64,000 nucleotides of DNA from Streptomyces lasiicapitis (GTDB lineage Bacteria; Actinomycetota; Actinomycetes; Streptomycetales; Streptomycetaceae): NCBI RefSeq assembly GCF_014646335.1, contig NZ_BMNG01000005.1, positions 491,419 to 555,418 of the forward strand, given 5' to 3'. The position numbers and the translations under genes are program-made. The notes under the pieces are model-generated. The model made no database searches, had not been told where the DNA came from, and worked only from the letters and a program-made list of their open reading frames with translations. Shown here one piece after another: positions 25,423 to 34,315 of this stretch. Position 1 is the first letter of the stretch. Each line of letters opens with the position of its first letter.

Positions 25423-26169
25423 ATGACGATGACCTCGCCCCAGGGGCGTACCGAACTGCTCAGGCCGGACGGGAGCCCCGTCCGCGTACTCGTCGTGGAC
25501 GACGAGGTGTCGCTCACCGAGCTGCTCTCCATGGCGCTGCGGTACGAGGGCTGGGAGATCCGCAGCGCCGACGACGGCGCGGGCGCGGTGCGGGCAGCGC
25601 GGAGTTTTCGGCCCGACGCCGTCGTGCTCGACATGATGCTGCCGGACATGGACGGCCTGGCCGTGCTCGGGCGGCTGCGCCGCGAACTCCCCGACGTGCC
25701 GGTCCTGTTCCTGACCGCCAAGGACGCCGTCGAGGACCGCATCGCCGGACTCACGGCGGGCGGCGACGACTACGTGACCAAGCCGTTCAGCCTCGAAGAG
25801 GTCGTGGCGCGGCTGCGCGGCCTCATCCGGCGGGCCGGGGCGTCCGGGCGGCGCAGCGAGTCCGTGCTCGCCGTCGGCGACCTGACCCTCGACGAGGACA
25901 GCCACGAGGTGACGCGCGGCGGCGACTCCATCCACCTCACGGCCACCGAGTTCGAGCTGCTGCGCTACCTCATGCGCAATCCGCGGCGCGTGCTCAGCAA
26001 GGCGCAGATCCTCGACCGGGTGTGGAGCTACGACTTCGGGGGCCAGGCCAACGTCGTCGAGCTGTACATCTCGTATCTGCGGCGGAAGATCGACGCGGGC
26101 CGGGAGCCGATGATCCACACGCGGCGGGGCGCCGGGTACCTGATCAAGCCCGCCGTCCTGGCGGCGTGA
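25423..26169 (+). CDS. OmpR-family response regulator
   Basis: 248 aa. The receiver begins RVLVVDDEVSLTELL, with the phosphorylated Asp in DAVVLDMMLPDMDGL, Thr in LFLTAKD and Lys in DYVTKPFS. The winged-helix domain has LTATEFELLRYLMRNPRRVLSKAQIL, VELYISYLRRKID and TRRGAGYLI. The 20-residue N-terminal extension before the receiver is typical of TcrA/TrcR-like regulators. It overlaps the kinase start (GTGA), so the two are translationally coupled, and it probably controls the whole unit including the two glycosyltransferase genes. Confidence 0.92.
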   Translation: MTMTSPQGRTELLRPDGSPVRVLVVDDEVSLTELLSMALRYEGWEIRSADDGAGAVRAARSFRPDAVVLDMMLPDMDGLAVLGRLRRELPDVPVLFLTAKDAVEDRIAGLTAGGDDYVTKPFSLEEVVARLRGLIRRAGASGRRSESVLAVGDLTLDEDSHEVTRGGDSIHLTATEFELLRYLMRNPRRVLSKAQILDRVWSYDFGGQANVVELYISYLRRKIDAGREPMIHTRRGAGYLIKPAVLAA

Positions 26170-27815
26170 GCCTCCCGGGCCGCCCGCGGACTCGCAAGCC
26201 CCGCGCCTCGCGCGCACGCAAGCCCCGCACCCTCCGCACCCGCCTCGTAGTCTCCGCCGTGGCGCTGATCGCCGTCGTGTGCGCGGTGATCGGCACGGTC
26301 ACCACGATCGCGCTGCGGTCGCATCTGTACGAGCAGGTGGACGGCGCCCTCCGGCAGGTCTCGATGCGGGCGGCCGGGCCGCCGGAGGACGCCGGGAAGC
26401 TGCCGGACCACCGCGAGGAGGGCCCCGGCGCCGGCGGGCCGCTGCGGTTCGTCACCAAGGGCCCGCAGGAGATCGGCACCGTCGGCGCGGTCGTCGGCGA
26501 CGACGGCACCCTCACCGAGGGCGCCGTCAGCACTGAGCCCGACGTGTCGAGCCGCGCCCCCGAATCCATCGGCAAGTCCCTGGACGCCGACCAGCTCGAC
26601 GCCCTCGCCGACGTGGCCCGCGACGGCAAGCCGCACACCGTGGACGTACCGGAACTGGGCGAGTACCGCGTCGAGTACACCAGCGGCCGCTTCGGCGACT
26701 ACCTCGTCGGCCTGCCGACCGCCAAGGTCACCAACACCCTCAACACGCTCGTCGTCACCGAGGTCAGCGTCACCGCCGCGGGCCTGGTCGCCGCCTCGCT
26801 CGCGGGCGCGGCGATGGTCGGCGTGGCCCTGCGCCCGCTGCGCCGCGTCGCCGCCACCGCGACCCGCGTCTCCGAACTCCCCCTGCACAGCGGCGAAGTG
26901 GCCCTCCACGAACGCGTCCCCGACGTCGAGGCCGACGCCCGCACCGAGGTCGGCCAGGTCGGCGCCGCGCTCAACCGCATGCTCGACCACGTCCACTCGG
27001 CGCTGCACGCGCGACAGCGGAGCGAGACCCGCGTACGCCAGTTCGTCGCCGACGCCAGCCACGAGCTGCGCACCCCGCTCGCCTCCATCCGCGGCTACGC
27101 CGAGCTGACGCGCCGCGGCCGCGAGGAGACCGGGCCCGACACCCGGCACGCGCTCGGCCGCATCGAGTCCGAGGCCGCGCGGATGACCGGCCTGGTCGAG
27201 GACCTGCTGCTCCTTGCCCGCCTGGACGTGGAACGAGGCAGCGGTACGTCGGGCTCGGCCGGCCCGGGCCCCCTCACCTACGAACCCACCGACCTCTCCC
27301 CCCTCGTCGTCGACGTCCTCAGCGACGCCCGCGCCGCCGGGCAGGACCACACCTGGCGCCTCGACCTGCCCGACGACCCCGCGCTCGTCCTCGCCGACCC
27401 CGCCCGCGTCCACCAGGTCCTGGTGAACCTCCTCGCCAACGCCCGCACCCACACCCCGCCGGGCACCACCGTCACCGCCCGCGTGCACCGGCACGGCCCG
27501 TGGGTCTGCCTGGACGTCGCCGACGACGGCCCCGGCATCCCGCCCGGCCTGCTCCCGCACGTCTTCGAACGGTTCGCGCGCGGCGACAGCTCCCGCTCGC
27601 GCGCCCAAGGCGCCCGAGGCGCCCATGGGTCAACGGGTCTCGGCCTCGCGATCGTGCAGGCCGTCGTCGCCGCGCACGGCGGCGCCGTGACGGTCACGAG
27701 CGAGCCCGGCAGCACGGTGTTCACCGTTCACCTGCCCGCGCACCAGGAGCAGCTCGCGCACCAAGAGCAACTCCCGTACTCACAGACGGGCCACAGCCTC
27801 ACCACACAGCCCTGA
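26166..27815 (+). CDS. Sensor histidine kinase of the glycosyltransferase unit
   Basis: 549 aa. A basic cytoplasmic tail is followed by TM1 (VVSAVALIAVVCAVIGTVTT), an extracellular sensor domain of about 160 residues, TM2 (VTAAGLVAASLAGAAMVGVA) and a HAMP-like linker LRPLRRVAATATRV. Then come the H box ASHELRTPLASI, N box LVNLLANARTHTP, G1 DDGPGIPP and G2 STGLGLAIV. All residues for activity are present. The start GTG overlaps the regulator's stop. The C-terminus carries a small AHQEQL duplication. The signal is unknown but is sensed outside the membrane. Confidence 0.92.
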   Translation: MSLPGRPRTRKPRASRARKPRTLRTRLVVSAVALIAVVCAVIGTVTTIALRSHLYEQVDGALRQVSMRAAGPPEDAGKLPDHREEGPGAGGPLRFVTKGPQEIGTVGAVVGDDGTLTEGAVSTEPDVSSRAPESIGKSLDADQLDALADVARDGKPHTVDVPELGEYRVEYTSGRFGDYLVGLPTAKVTNTLNTLVVTEVSVTAAGLVAASLAGAAMVGVALRPLRRVAATATRVSELPLHSGEVALHERVPDVEADARTEVGQVGAALNRMLDHVHSALHARQRSETRVRQFVADASHELRTPLASIRGYAELTRRGREETGPDTRHALGRIESEAARMTGLVEDLLLLARLDVERGSGTSGSAGPGPLTYEPTDLSPLVVDVLSDARAAGQDHTWRLDLPDDPALVLADPARVHQVLVNLLANARTHTPPGTTVTARVHRHGPWVCLDVADDGPGIPPGLLPHVFERFARGDSSRSRAQGARGAHGSTGLGLAIVQAVVAAHGGAVTVTSEPGSTVFTVHLPAHQEQLAHQEQLPYSQTGHSLTTQP

Positions 27816-27841
27816 CAGAGCAGTTGGCGAGCGTCGGACAC

Positions 27842-29188
27842 ATGCCAAGCGACTTGCCAACCGACTCTTCGCCGGGCGCCTTGCCGACGCGGGAGCACCT
27901 GCCGACTCCCGTGGCAGCGCACCCCGCGCATCCCGCAGCGCCGCCCGTCCTCGACATCGTCATCCCGGTCCACAACGAGGAGAAGGACCTCCCGCCGTCC
28001 GTGCGCAGGCTGCACGACCACCTCACGCGGACCTTCCCCTACCGCTTCCGCATCACGATCGCCGACAACGCCTCCACGGACACCACTCCCGAGGTCGCGG
28101 CCCACCTCGCGGCGCACGTGCCCGACGTGCGTCACGTACGCCTGGAGGAGAAGGGCCGCGGCCGCGCGCTGCGGGCCGTCTGGTCCGCGTCCGACGCGCC
28201 CGTGCTCGCGTACATGGACGTGGACCTGTCCACGGACCTCAACGCGCTGCTCCCGCTGGTCGCGCCGCTGATCTCCGGCCACTCGGACCTGGCGATCGGC
28301 TCCCGGCTCGCGCGCAGTTCACGCGTGGTGCGCGGCGGCAAGCGGGAGTTCGTCTCGCGCGCGTACAACCTCATCCTGCGCGGCTCGCTGCACGCCCGGT
28401 TCTCCGACGCGCAGTGCGGGTTCAAGGCGATCAGGGCGGACGTCGCGCGGGCGCTGCTCCCGCTCGTCGAGGACACCGGCTGGTTCTTCGACACCGAGAT
28501 GCTGGTGCTCGCCGAACGCGCGGGCCTGCGCATCCACGAGGTGCCCGTCGACTGGGTCGACGACCCGGACTCGACCGTCCACATCGTCAAGACGGCGGCC
28601 GAGGACCTGAAGGGCGTCTGGCGCGTGGGTCGCGCCCTTGCGGTGGGCGCGCTCCCTCTTGACCGGCTTGTGCGCCCCTTCGGGGACGATCCGCGCGACC
28701 GCGCGCTGACGGGCGTACCGCGCACACTGCCCCGCCAACTCGTCGGCTTCTGCGTCGTCGGTGTGCTCTCCACTGTCTTCTATCTCCTCCTGTACTCCGC
28801 CTTCCGTACGTTCACGGGGTCGCAGGCGGCCAACGCGCTCGCCCTCCTCGTGTCCGCCGTCGCCAACACGGCGGCCAACCGGCGGCTCACCTTCGGCGTG
28901 CGCGGCCGTGCGCGCGCCGTCCGCCATCAGGCGCAGGGCCTGGTGGTCTTCGCCATCGGCCTGGCCCTGACCAGCGGTTCCCTCGCGGCGCTCGACGCGG
29001 CGGCCGAGGACGCCTCGCACGGCACGGAGCTGGCCGTCCTCGTCGTCGCCAACCTCGCGGCGACGGTCCTGCGCTTCCTGCTCCTGCGCGCGTGGGTGTT
29101 CCCGGACCGGCGTACGGAGCCGACGCCGGCCGGTACGGAGCCGACGCCCTCCCCCACGTACACGTACGAAATGAGGAACTCCCGATGA
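27842..29188 (+). CDS. GT2 glycosyltransferase fused to a GtrA-like membrane domain
   Basis: 448 aa. Residues about 35-270 are a polyprenyl-phosphate sugar synthase-like GT2 domain: LDIVIPVHNEEKDL, ADNASTDTT, LAYMDVDLSTDL (DxD), AIGSRLA and GWFFDTEMLVLAE. From about 300 there are four hydrophobic segments of GtrA type (QLVGFCVVGVLSTVFYLLL, ANTAANRRLTFGV). The domain order of a DPM1-like enzyme followed by GtrA suggests it makes a lipid-linked sugar and flips it across the membrane. The next gene overlaps by 4 nt (ATGA) and encodes a likely user of that donor. ATG 27842 lacks a strong ribosome site. Confidence 0.85.
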   Translation: MPSDLPTDSSPGALPTREHLPTPVAAHPAHPAAPPVLDIVIPVHNEEKDLPPSVRRLHDHLTRTFPYRFRITIADNASTDTTPEVAAHLAAHVPDVRHVRLEEKGRGRALRAVWSASDAPVLAYMDVDLSTDLNALLPLVAPLISGHSDLAIGSRLARSSRVVRGGKREFVSRAYNLILRGSLHARFSDAQCGFKAIRADVARALLPLVEDTGWFFDTEMLVLAERAGLRIHEVPVDWVDDPDSTVHIVKTAAEDLKGVWRVGRALAVGALPLDRLVRPFGDDPRDRALTGVPRTLPRQLVGFCVVGVLSTVFYLLLYSAFRTFTGSQAANALALLVSAVANTAANRRLTFGVRGRARAVRHQAQGLVVFAIGLALTSGSLAALDAAAEDASHGTELAVLVVANLAATVLRFLLLRAWVFPDRRTEPTPAGTEPTPSPTYTYEMRNSR

Positions 29189-31362
29189 CCACGACCAACC
29201 CACCCGCCGCCGCCCCCGTGGCGCTCCCCGAAGGGGCGCGTCAGGGGCACCGGCGCGCGGTCGGGATCCTCGCGCGGCTGTGGCGCGGGCGCGCCGACGA
29301 CGCGCGCTGGGTGCGCCCCGCGTTCCTCGGCCTGCTGCTGGTCACGGCCGTCCTGTACGTCTACGACCTCGGCGCGTCCGGTTACGCCAACTCCTTCTAC
29401 TCCGCGGCCGCGCAGGCCGGCGGCCAGAGCTGGAAGGCGATGTTCTTCGGCTCGCTCGACGCGGGCAACGCCATCACCGTCGACAAGCCCCCTGCCGCGC
29501 TGTGGCCGATGGCGCTGTCCGTGCGGCTGTTCGGCCTCAGCTCGTGGGCGATCCTGCTGCCGCAGGCGCTGATGGGCGTGGCCACGGTCGGGGTGCTCTA
29601 TGCCGCCGTACGCCGCCGCTTCAGCGCGGTCGCAGGGCTCATCGCGGGCGCGGTGCTCGCGCTCACGCCGGTCGCCGCGCTGATGTTCCGCTTCAACAAC
29701 CCCGACGCGCTGCTCGCGCTCCTGATGACCGTCACGGTCTACTGCGTCCTGCGCGCCCTGGAGCACGGGCGCACCAAGTGGCTGGTGTGGGCGGGCGTCG
29801 CGGTCGGCCTCGCGTTCCTCGCCAAGACGCTGCAGGCGTTCCTGATCCTGCCGCCGCTCGCGGTCCTGTACGCGGTGTGCGCGCCCGTGCGGCTCGGCAA
29901 ACGCTTCGGCCAACTCGCCCTGTCCGGGCTCGCGATGGTCGTCGCGGGCGGCTGGTGGGTCGCGGTCGTCGAACTGTGGCCCGCGTCCTCACGCCCCTAC
30001 GTCGGCGGCTCGCAGAACAACTCCTTCCTGGAGCTGACCTTCGGCTACAACGGCCTCGGCCGCATCAACGGCGACGAGGCCGGGAGCGTCGGCGGGGGTG
30101 GCGGGCCCGGTGGCGGTGGCGGCGGCCGTTGGGGCGACACCGGCCTCGGCCGGATGTTCAACTCCGAGGTGGGAAGCCAGATCTCGTGGCTGCTTCCGGC
30201 CGCGCTGATCCTGCTGCTCGCGGGCCTGATCGTGACGTGGCGGGCGCGCAGGACGGACACCGCGCGGGCGGCGTTCGTCGCGTGGGGCGGCTCGCTTCTG
30301 ATGACCGCGGCCGTCTTCAGCTTCATGGCCGGGATCTTCCACCAGTACTACACGGTGGCCCTCGCCCCCTACCTCGCGGCGCTCGTCGGCATGGGCGCCA
30401 CCGTGCTGTGGGAGGAGCGCGCCAAGTGGTGGGCGGGCGCGGTGCTCGGCGCGGCCGTCGCGGTGACGGCCTGGTGGGCGTACGAACTCCTCGGCCGTAC
30501 GCCGGACTACGTGCCGTGGCTGCGGACGGCGGTCCTGGTCGCGGGGCTCGCGGGCGCGGCGGGGCTGCTGCCGGCTGCGCGCCTCGGCAGGCGGCTCGCC
30601 CCGGCGGTGGGGCTCGGCTTCGCGGCCTCGCTCGCGGGTCCTGTGGCGTACGCGCTGTCCACGGTGGACACCCCGCACACGGGGTCGATCGTGACGGCGG
30701 GGCCCGCGGGGGCGGGGCGGATGGGTGGTGGGCCGGGCGGCGGTGGTCCGGGTGGCGGCGGTGGTGGCGGGATGGGGATGCCTGGCCAGGGGCAGGGCCA
30801 AGGCCAGGGCCAGCCGCAGGCCGGGGGACAGCCTCCGGGGCAGGGCGGCCAAGGCGGTCAGCGCGGCCAAGTCGGTCAGCAAGGTCAGCCTCCCGGCCAA
30901 CCCCAAGGCCAGAACCAGCAGCGTGGCCCCGGCGGCGGCACCCCCACCGGCGAACGCGCCCGACGCGGCGGCATGGGCGGCCTCCTCGACGGCGCCCAGG
31001 TAAGCACCAAGGCGAAGCAGCTCCTGGAGAAGAACGCGGGGGACTACACCTGGACCGCCGCCGCGATCGGCGCCCAGAACGCCGCCAGCTACCAACTCGC
31101 CACCGGCGACCCGGTGATGGCCATCGGCGGCTTCAACGGCAGCGACCCGTCCCCCACCCTCGCCCAGTTCAAGAGCTATGTGGCCGACGGCCGGATCCAC
31201 TACTTCGTGGCAGGCGGAGGCATGGGCGGCGGCATGGGCGGCGGCGGCCGAGGCGGCAGCGAGGGCACCTCGTCGAAGATCACATCCTGGGTGGAGGACA
31301 ACTTCACCAAGGTCACGGCGGGCGACGCGACGTTCTACGACCTCACGAAGCCCGCCGACTAA
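29185..31362 (+). CDS. GT39-family (PMT/ArnT-like) membrane glycosyltransferase, YkcB type
   Basis: 725 aa. Multiple TM segments run to about residue 500, with the GT-C motif in the first loop (YVYDLGASGYANSFYSAAAQA, then ITVDKPPAALW) and GGSQNNSFLELTFGYNGLGRI in a later loop. A Gly-rich stretch interrupts the second half, followed by a Gln/Gly/Pro low-complexity segment (residues about 510-600) and an extracellular C-terminal domain (KAKQLLEKNAGDYTWTAA). Such enzymes transfer a sugar from polyprenyl-phosphate to an envelope acceptor, matching the donor-making GT2-GtrA gene upstream. Resemblance to Bacillus YkcB/YkcC is from memory. Confidence 0.85.
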   Translation: MTTTNPPAAAPVALPEGARQGHRRAVGILARLWRGRADDARWVRPAFLGLLLVTAVLYVYDLGASGYANSFYSAAAQAGGQSWKAMFFGSLDAGNAITVDKPPAALWPMALSVRLFGLSSWAILLPQALMGVATVGVLYAAVRRRFSAVAGLIAGAVLALTPVAALMFRFNNPDALLALLMTVTVYCVLRALEHGRTKWLVWAGVAVGLAFLAKTLQAFLILPPLAVLYAVCAPVRLGKRFGQLALSGLAMVVAGGWWVAVVELWPASSRPYVGGSQNNSFLELTFGYNGLGRINGDEAGSVGGGGGPGGGGGGRWGDTGLGRMFNSEVGSQISWLLPAALILLLAGLIVTWRARRTDTARAAFVAWGGSLLMTAAVFSFMAGIFHQYYTVALAPYLAALVGMGATVLWEERAKWWAGAVLGAAVAVTAWWAYELLGRTPDYVPWLRTAVLVAGLAGAAGLLPAARLGRRLAPAVGLGFAASLAGPVAYALSTVDTPHTGSIVTAGPAGAGRMGGGPGGGGPGGGGGGGMGMPGQGQGQGQGQPQAGGQPPGQGGQGGQRGQVGQQGQPPGQPQGQNQQRGPGGGTPTGERARRGGMGGLLDGAQVSTKAKQLLEKNAGDYTWTAAAIGAQNAASYQLATGDPVMAIGGFNGSDPSPTLAQFKSYVADGRIHYFVAGGGMGGGMGGGGRGGSEGTSSKITSWVEDNFTKVTAGDATFYDLTKPAD

Positions 31363-31368
31363 GTCGCT

Positions 31369-31425
31369 GTACACCGTAAGGGACTCTCCTCTACGGTGTA
31401 CGTCTACCCATCGACGTACACCGTA
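31369..31425. promoter_or_regulatory. Triple TACACCGTA operator array before a DHA2 exporter
   Basis: GTACACCGTA at 31369-31378, then TACGGTGTACGT (31392-31403) and its exact reverse complement ACGTACACCGTA (31414-31425), a perfect 12-10-12 inverted repeat. The last site ends 17 bp before the exporter start. Binding by the TetR protein encoded just downstream (33018) is the simplest reading. Confidence 0.7.
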
Positions 31426-31442
31426 GAAGAGAAGGAGCCCGT

Positions 31443-32966
31443 ATGACGGCGACCACCGCAGACAACTCCGAGGCGGTCGCCGCGCCCGACGGCCGCCACC
31501 CGCAGCGCTGGCTGATCCTCGGCGTCATCTGCCTCGCCCAGCTCACCGTGCTGCTCGACAACACCGTCCTGAGCGTCGCGATCCCCTCGCTGACCAGCGA
31601 ACTCGACGCCTCGTCGGCCGACATCCAGTGGATGATCAACGCGTACTCGCTGGTGCAGTCGGGCCTGCTGCTCACCGCGGGCAGCGCGGCCGACCGCTAC
31701 GGCCGCAAGAAGATGCTGACCGCGGGCCTGGCCCTGTTCGGCATCGGCTCGCTCGCGGCGGGCCTCGCCCAGACCTCCACGCAGCTCATCGCGGCCCGCG
31801 CGGGCATGGGCGTGGGCGGCGCGCTGCTGATGACGACGACGCTCGCGGTCGTCGTGCAGCTCTTCGACGACGCCGAGCGCGTCAAGGCGATCGGCCTGTG
31901 GGCGACCGTCAACTCCCTCGGGTTCGCCGCGGGTCCGCTGCTCGGCGGCTTCATGCTGAACCACTTCTGGTGGGGCTCGATCTTCCTGATCAACATCCCC
32001 GTGGCGCTCATCGGCATCGTCGCCGTGGTCAAGATGGTGCCGGAGTCGAAGAATCCGCAGGGCGACCGTCCCGACCTGCTCGGCGCGCTGCTGTCGACCA
32101 TAGGCATGGCCTCGGTGGTGTACGCGATCATCTCCGGCCCCGAGCACGGCTGGACCTCGGGGCAGGTCCTGGTCGCGGCGGGCGTCGGCGTGGTGGTCCT
32201 CGGCGCCTTCGCGCTGTGGGAGCTGCGGATCCCGTACCCCATGCTGGACATGCACTTCTTCCGGAACAAGCGCTTCATCGGCGCCGTGATGGGCGCGGTC
32301 CTGGTGGCGTTCGGCCTCGGCGGCTCGCTGTTCCTGCTCACCCAGCACCTGCAGTTCGTGCTCGGGTACGAGCCGCTGGAGGCGGGCCTGCGCACGGCGC
32401 CGCTCGCCGTCACCGTGGTCGTACTGAATCTGGTGGGCGTCGGCGCGAAGCTGCACGCCAAGCTGGGCACGCCCGGGACGATCCTGACGGGCATGACGAT
32501 GCTGGCGGGCGGCCTCGCCGTGGTCGCGTCGTTCGGCGCGCACGACTACTCGGGCATGCTGGCCGGCCTGGTCCTGATGGGCGCGGGCATCTCGTTCGCC
32601 ATGCCCGCGATGGCCAACGCCATCATGGGCGCGATCCCGGTGGAGAAGGCGGGCGTGGGCGCGGGCATCAACGGCACGCTCGCGGAGTTCGGCAACGGAC
32701 TCGGCGTCGCCGTGCTGGGCGCGGTCCTCAGCTCCCGGTTCTCGGCGCTCGTCGCGGTGTCGGCGACGTCGTTCCCCGCGGCGATGGCGGCGGCCGGGTC
32801 GGCGGGCGAGCGGGAGCGTATCTCGGACGCGTTCTCCTCCGGCCTGGAGACGAGTCAGCTCGTCGGCGCGGTGGCGCTGTTCCTCGGCGGCGCGCTGGCG
32901 GCGGCGTTGCTGTGGCGTGCGGAGAGGGCAGACTCTGTGCAGCAGGCGGCCCCGGCCGCCGAGTAG
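31443..32966 (+). CDS. DHA2-type MFS multidrug exporter (14 TM, EmrB/QacA)
   Basis: 507 aa with about 14 hydrophobic segments. Diagnostic motifs: LTVLLDNTVLSVAIPSL in TM1 (motif D1), GSAADRYGRKKML after TM2 (motif A), RAGMGVGGALLM in TM4, and GPLLGGF in TM5 (motif C of antiporters). The last segments are separated by a longer loop near residue 460. GAAGGAG lies five bases before ATG 31443. It is preceded by the triple operator and followed by a TetR gene 51 bp downstream in the same direction, so it is probably induced by its own substrate. Confidence 0.9.
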   Translation: MTATTADNSEAVAAPDGRHPQRWLILGVICLAQLTVLLDNTVLSVAIPSLTSELDASSADIQWMINAYSLVQSGLLLTAGSAADRYGRKKMLTAGLALFGIGSLAAGLAQTSTQLIAARAGMGVGGALLMTTTLAVVVQLFDDAERVKAIGLWATVNSLGFAAGPLLGGFMLNHFWWGSIFLINIPVALIGIVAVVKMVPESKNPQGDRPDLLGALLSTIGMASVVYAIISGPEHGWTSGQVLVAAGVGVVVLGAFALWELRIPYPMLDMHFFRNKRFIGAVMGAVLVAFGLGGSLFLLTQHLQFVLGYEPLEAGLRTAPLAVTVVVLNLVGVGAKLHAKLGTPGTILTGMTMLAGGLAVVASFGAHDYSGMLAGLVLMGAGISFAMPAMANAIMGAIPVEKAGVGAGINGTLAEFGNGLGVAVLGAVLSSRFSALVAVSATSFPAAMAAAGSAGERERISDAFSSGLETSQLVGAVALFLGGALAAALLWRAERADSVQQAAPAAE

Positions 32967-33017
32967 AACACAGCAGAGCGAAGCACGGCACGATGACCAG
33001 GACCAGGAAGGTGCGCC

Positions 33018-33872
33018 ATGACGAAGGCAGCCGACCGCGCGAAGCGAGCGGCCCGCACGAGCGTCTGGCTGGAGGGCAAGGCGCCGCGCGGCACCGGCCG
33101 CAAGGGCGCCCAGCCCAGCGGACTCGACCGGGACCGCATCACCGAGGCCACCATCCGGCTCCTGGACGCCGAGGGCCTCGCCAAGTTCTCCATGCGCAGG
33201 CTCGCCACCGAGCTGAACGTGACGGCGATGTCCGTGTACTGGTACGTGGACACGAAGGACGACCTGCTGGAGCTGGCGCTCGACAGGGTGGCCGAGGAGG
33301 TGCGGCTGCCCGCCGCCGAGGGCGACACCGGCACGGCGGCCGCGCCCGACGCGTGGCGCGAGGAGCTGCGCGAACTGGCCGCCGGATACCGGGACCTGCT
33401 GGTCCGCCACCCCTGGGTGTCGCCGCTGATCGGCGAGTTCCTGAACATCGGGCCGAACTGGCTGGCGTTCTCCCTCGCCATCCAGCGGGCCGTGAAGAAC
33501 ACCGGGCTCACGCCCTACCGGCAGAACGGCGCGATCGCCGCGGTGTTCCAGTTCGTGTACGGCTTCGGGACCATCGAGGGCCACTTCATCGCGCGCTGCG
33601 CGGCCGCGGGGATGACCCAGGACGAGTACTTCAGGGACGCCGTCGGCACCGTCAACGAGGAGCTCGCCGACAACGAGGCGGTGCGCTCCGCCGCGGAACT
33701 CATGGAGTCCCGCAGCGAGGGCACCGTCTCCGAGATGTGGGAACGGGACTTCACGATCGCCCTCGACCTGATGATCGCGGGCATCGAGTCGATGCTGGAC
33801 CCGGCTGTGACGGCCGAGGGAGCCGCCGCCGGGGCCCCTGCGGGGGTCACCGAGGAGGGAAGCCCCCGGTAG
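33018..33872 (+). CDS. TetR-family regulator with TetR_C domain
   Basis: 284 aa. A basic 35-residue N-terminal arm precedes LDRDRITEATIRLLDAEGLAKFSMRRLATEL and NVTAMSVYWYVDTKDDLLELALDRVA, the helix-turn-helix and linker typical of tetracycline-type TetR proteins. The long C-terminal domain (about 200 residues) fits the TetR_C class. AGGAAGG precedes ATG 33018. Its 3' end overlaps the convergent PPOX gene by 26 bp. It likely binds the TACACCGTA array upstream of the exporter. Confidence 0.87.
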   Translation: MTKAADRAKRAARTSVWLEGKAPRGTGRKGAQPSGLDRDRITEATIRLLDAEGLAKFSMRRLATELNVTAMSVYWYVDTKDDLLELALDRVAEEVRLPAAEGDTGTAAAPDAWREELRELAAGYRDLLVRHPWVSPLIGEFLNIGPNWLAFSLAIQRAVKNTGLTPYRQNGAIAAVFQFVYGFGTIEGHFIARCAAAGMTQDEYFRDAVGTVNEELADNEAVRSAAELMESRSEGTVSEMWERDFTIALDLMIAGIESMLDPAVTAEGAAAGAPAGVTEEGSPR

Positions 33873-34305
33873 CCACCGGCCCCCACCGCTCCGGAGTGAT
33901 CCGGATCAGCGACTTGCCCTGCTTGCGCATCGCCTCGCGGTACTCGTCCCAGTCGGGGTGCTCGCCCGCGATGTTGCGGTAGTACTCGACGAGCGGCTCC
34001 ACCGACTCCGGGGTGTCGACGACCTCCGCGGTGCCGTCGACCTGGACCCACGGGCCGTTCCAGTCGTCCGACAGGACGACCACGCTGACCCGTGGGTTCC
34101 GCTTGGCGTTGCGGGTCTTGGCGCGCTCGGGGTACGTGGAGACCACGATCCGCCCCGAGTCGTCGACCCCGCAGGTCAGCGGGGATGCCTGCGGGGTGCC
34201 GTCGGCGCGCGCGGTCAGGAGCAGCGCCTTGTGCCGGGGCCGGACGAAGTCCAGCAACTCCGCGAGGGACACGGTGGTGTTGGTGGCGATGTTCGGTGGC
34301 GTCAT
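33847..34305 (-). CDS. PPOX-class flavin/F420-dependent oxidoreductase
   Basis: 152 aa split-barrel protein: ELLDFVRPRHKALLLTARADGTPQASPLTCGVDDSGRI (two strands), STYPERAKTRNAKRNPRVSVVVL (cofactor strand) and WVQVDGTAEVV. The pattern matches pyridoxamine-phosphate-oxidase-like proteins of actinobacteria, many of which use F420. The substrate is unknown. Start ATG 34305 is 10 bp downstream of the YceI stop on the same strand, so the two may be cotranscribed. Confidence 0.82.
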   Translation of the reverse strand: MTPPNIATNTTVSLAELLDFVRPRHKALLLTARADGTPQASPLTCGVDDSGRIVVSTYPERAKTRNAKRNPRVSVVVLSDDWNGPWVQVDGTAEVVDTPESVEPLVEYYRNIAGEHPDWDEYREAMRKQGKSLIRITPERWGPVATGGFPPR

Positions 34306-34315
34306 GACCGTGAGG

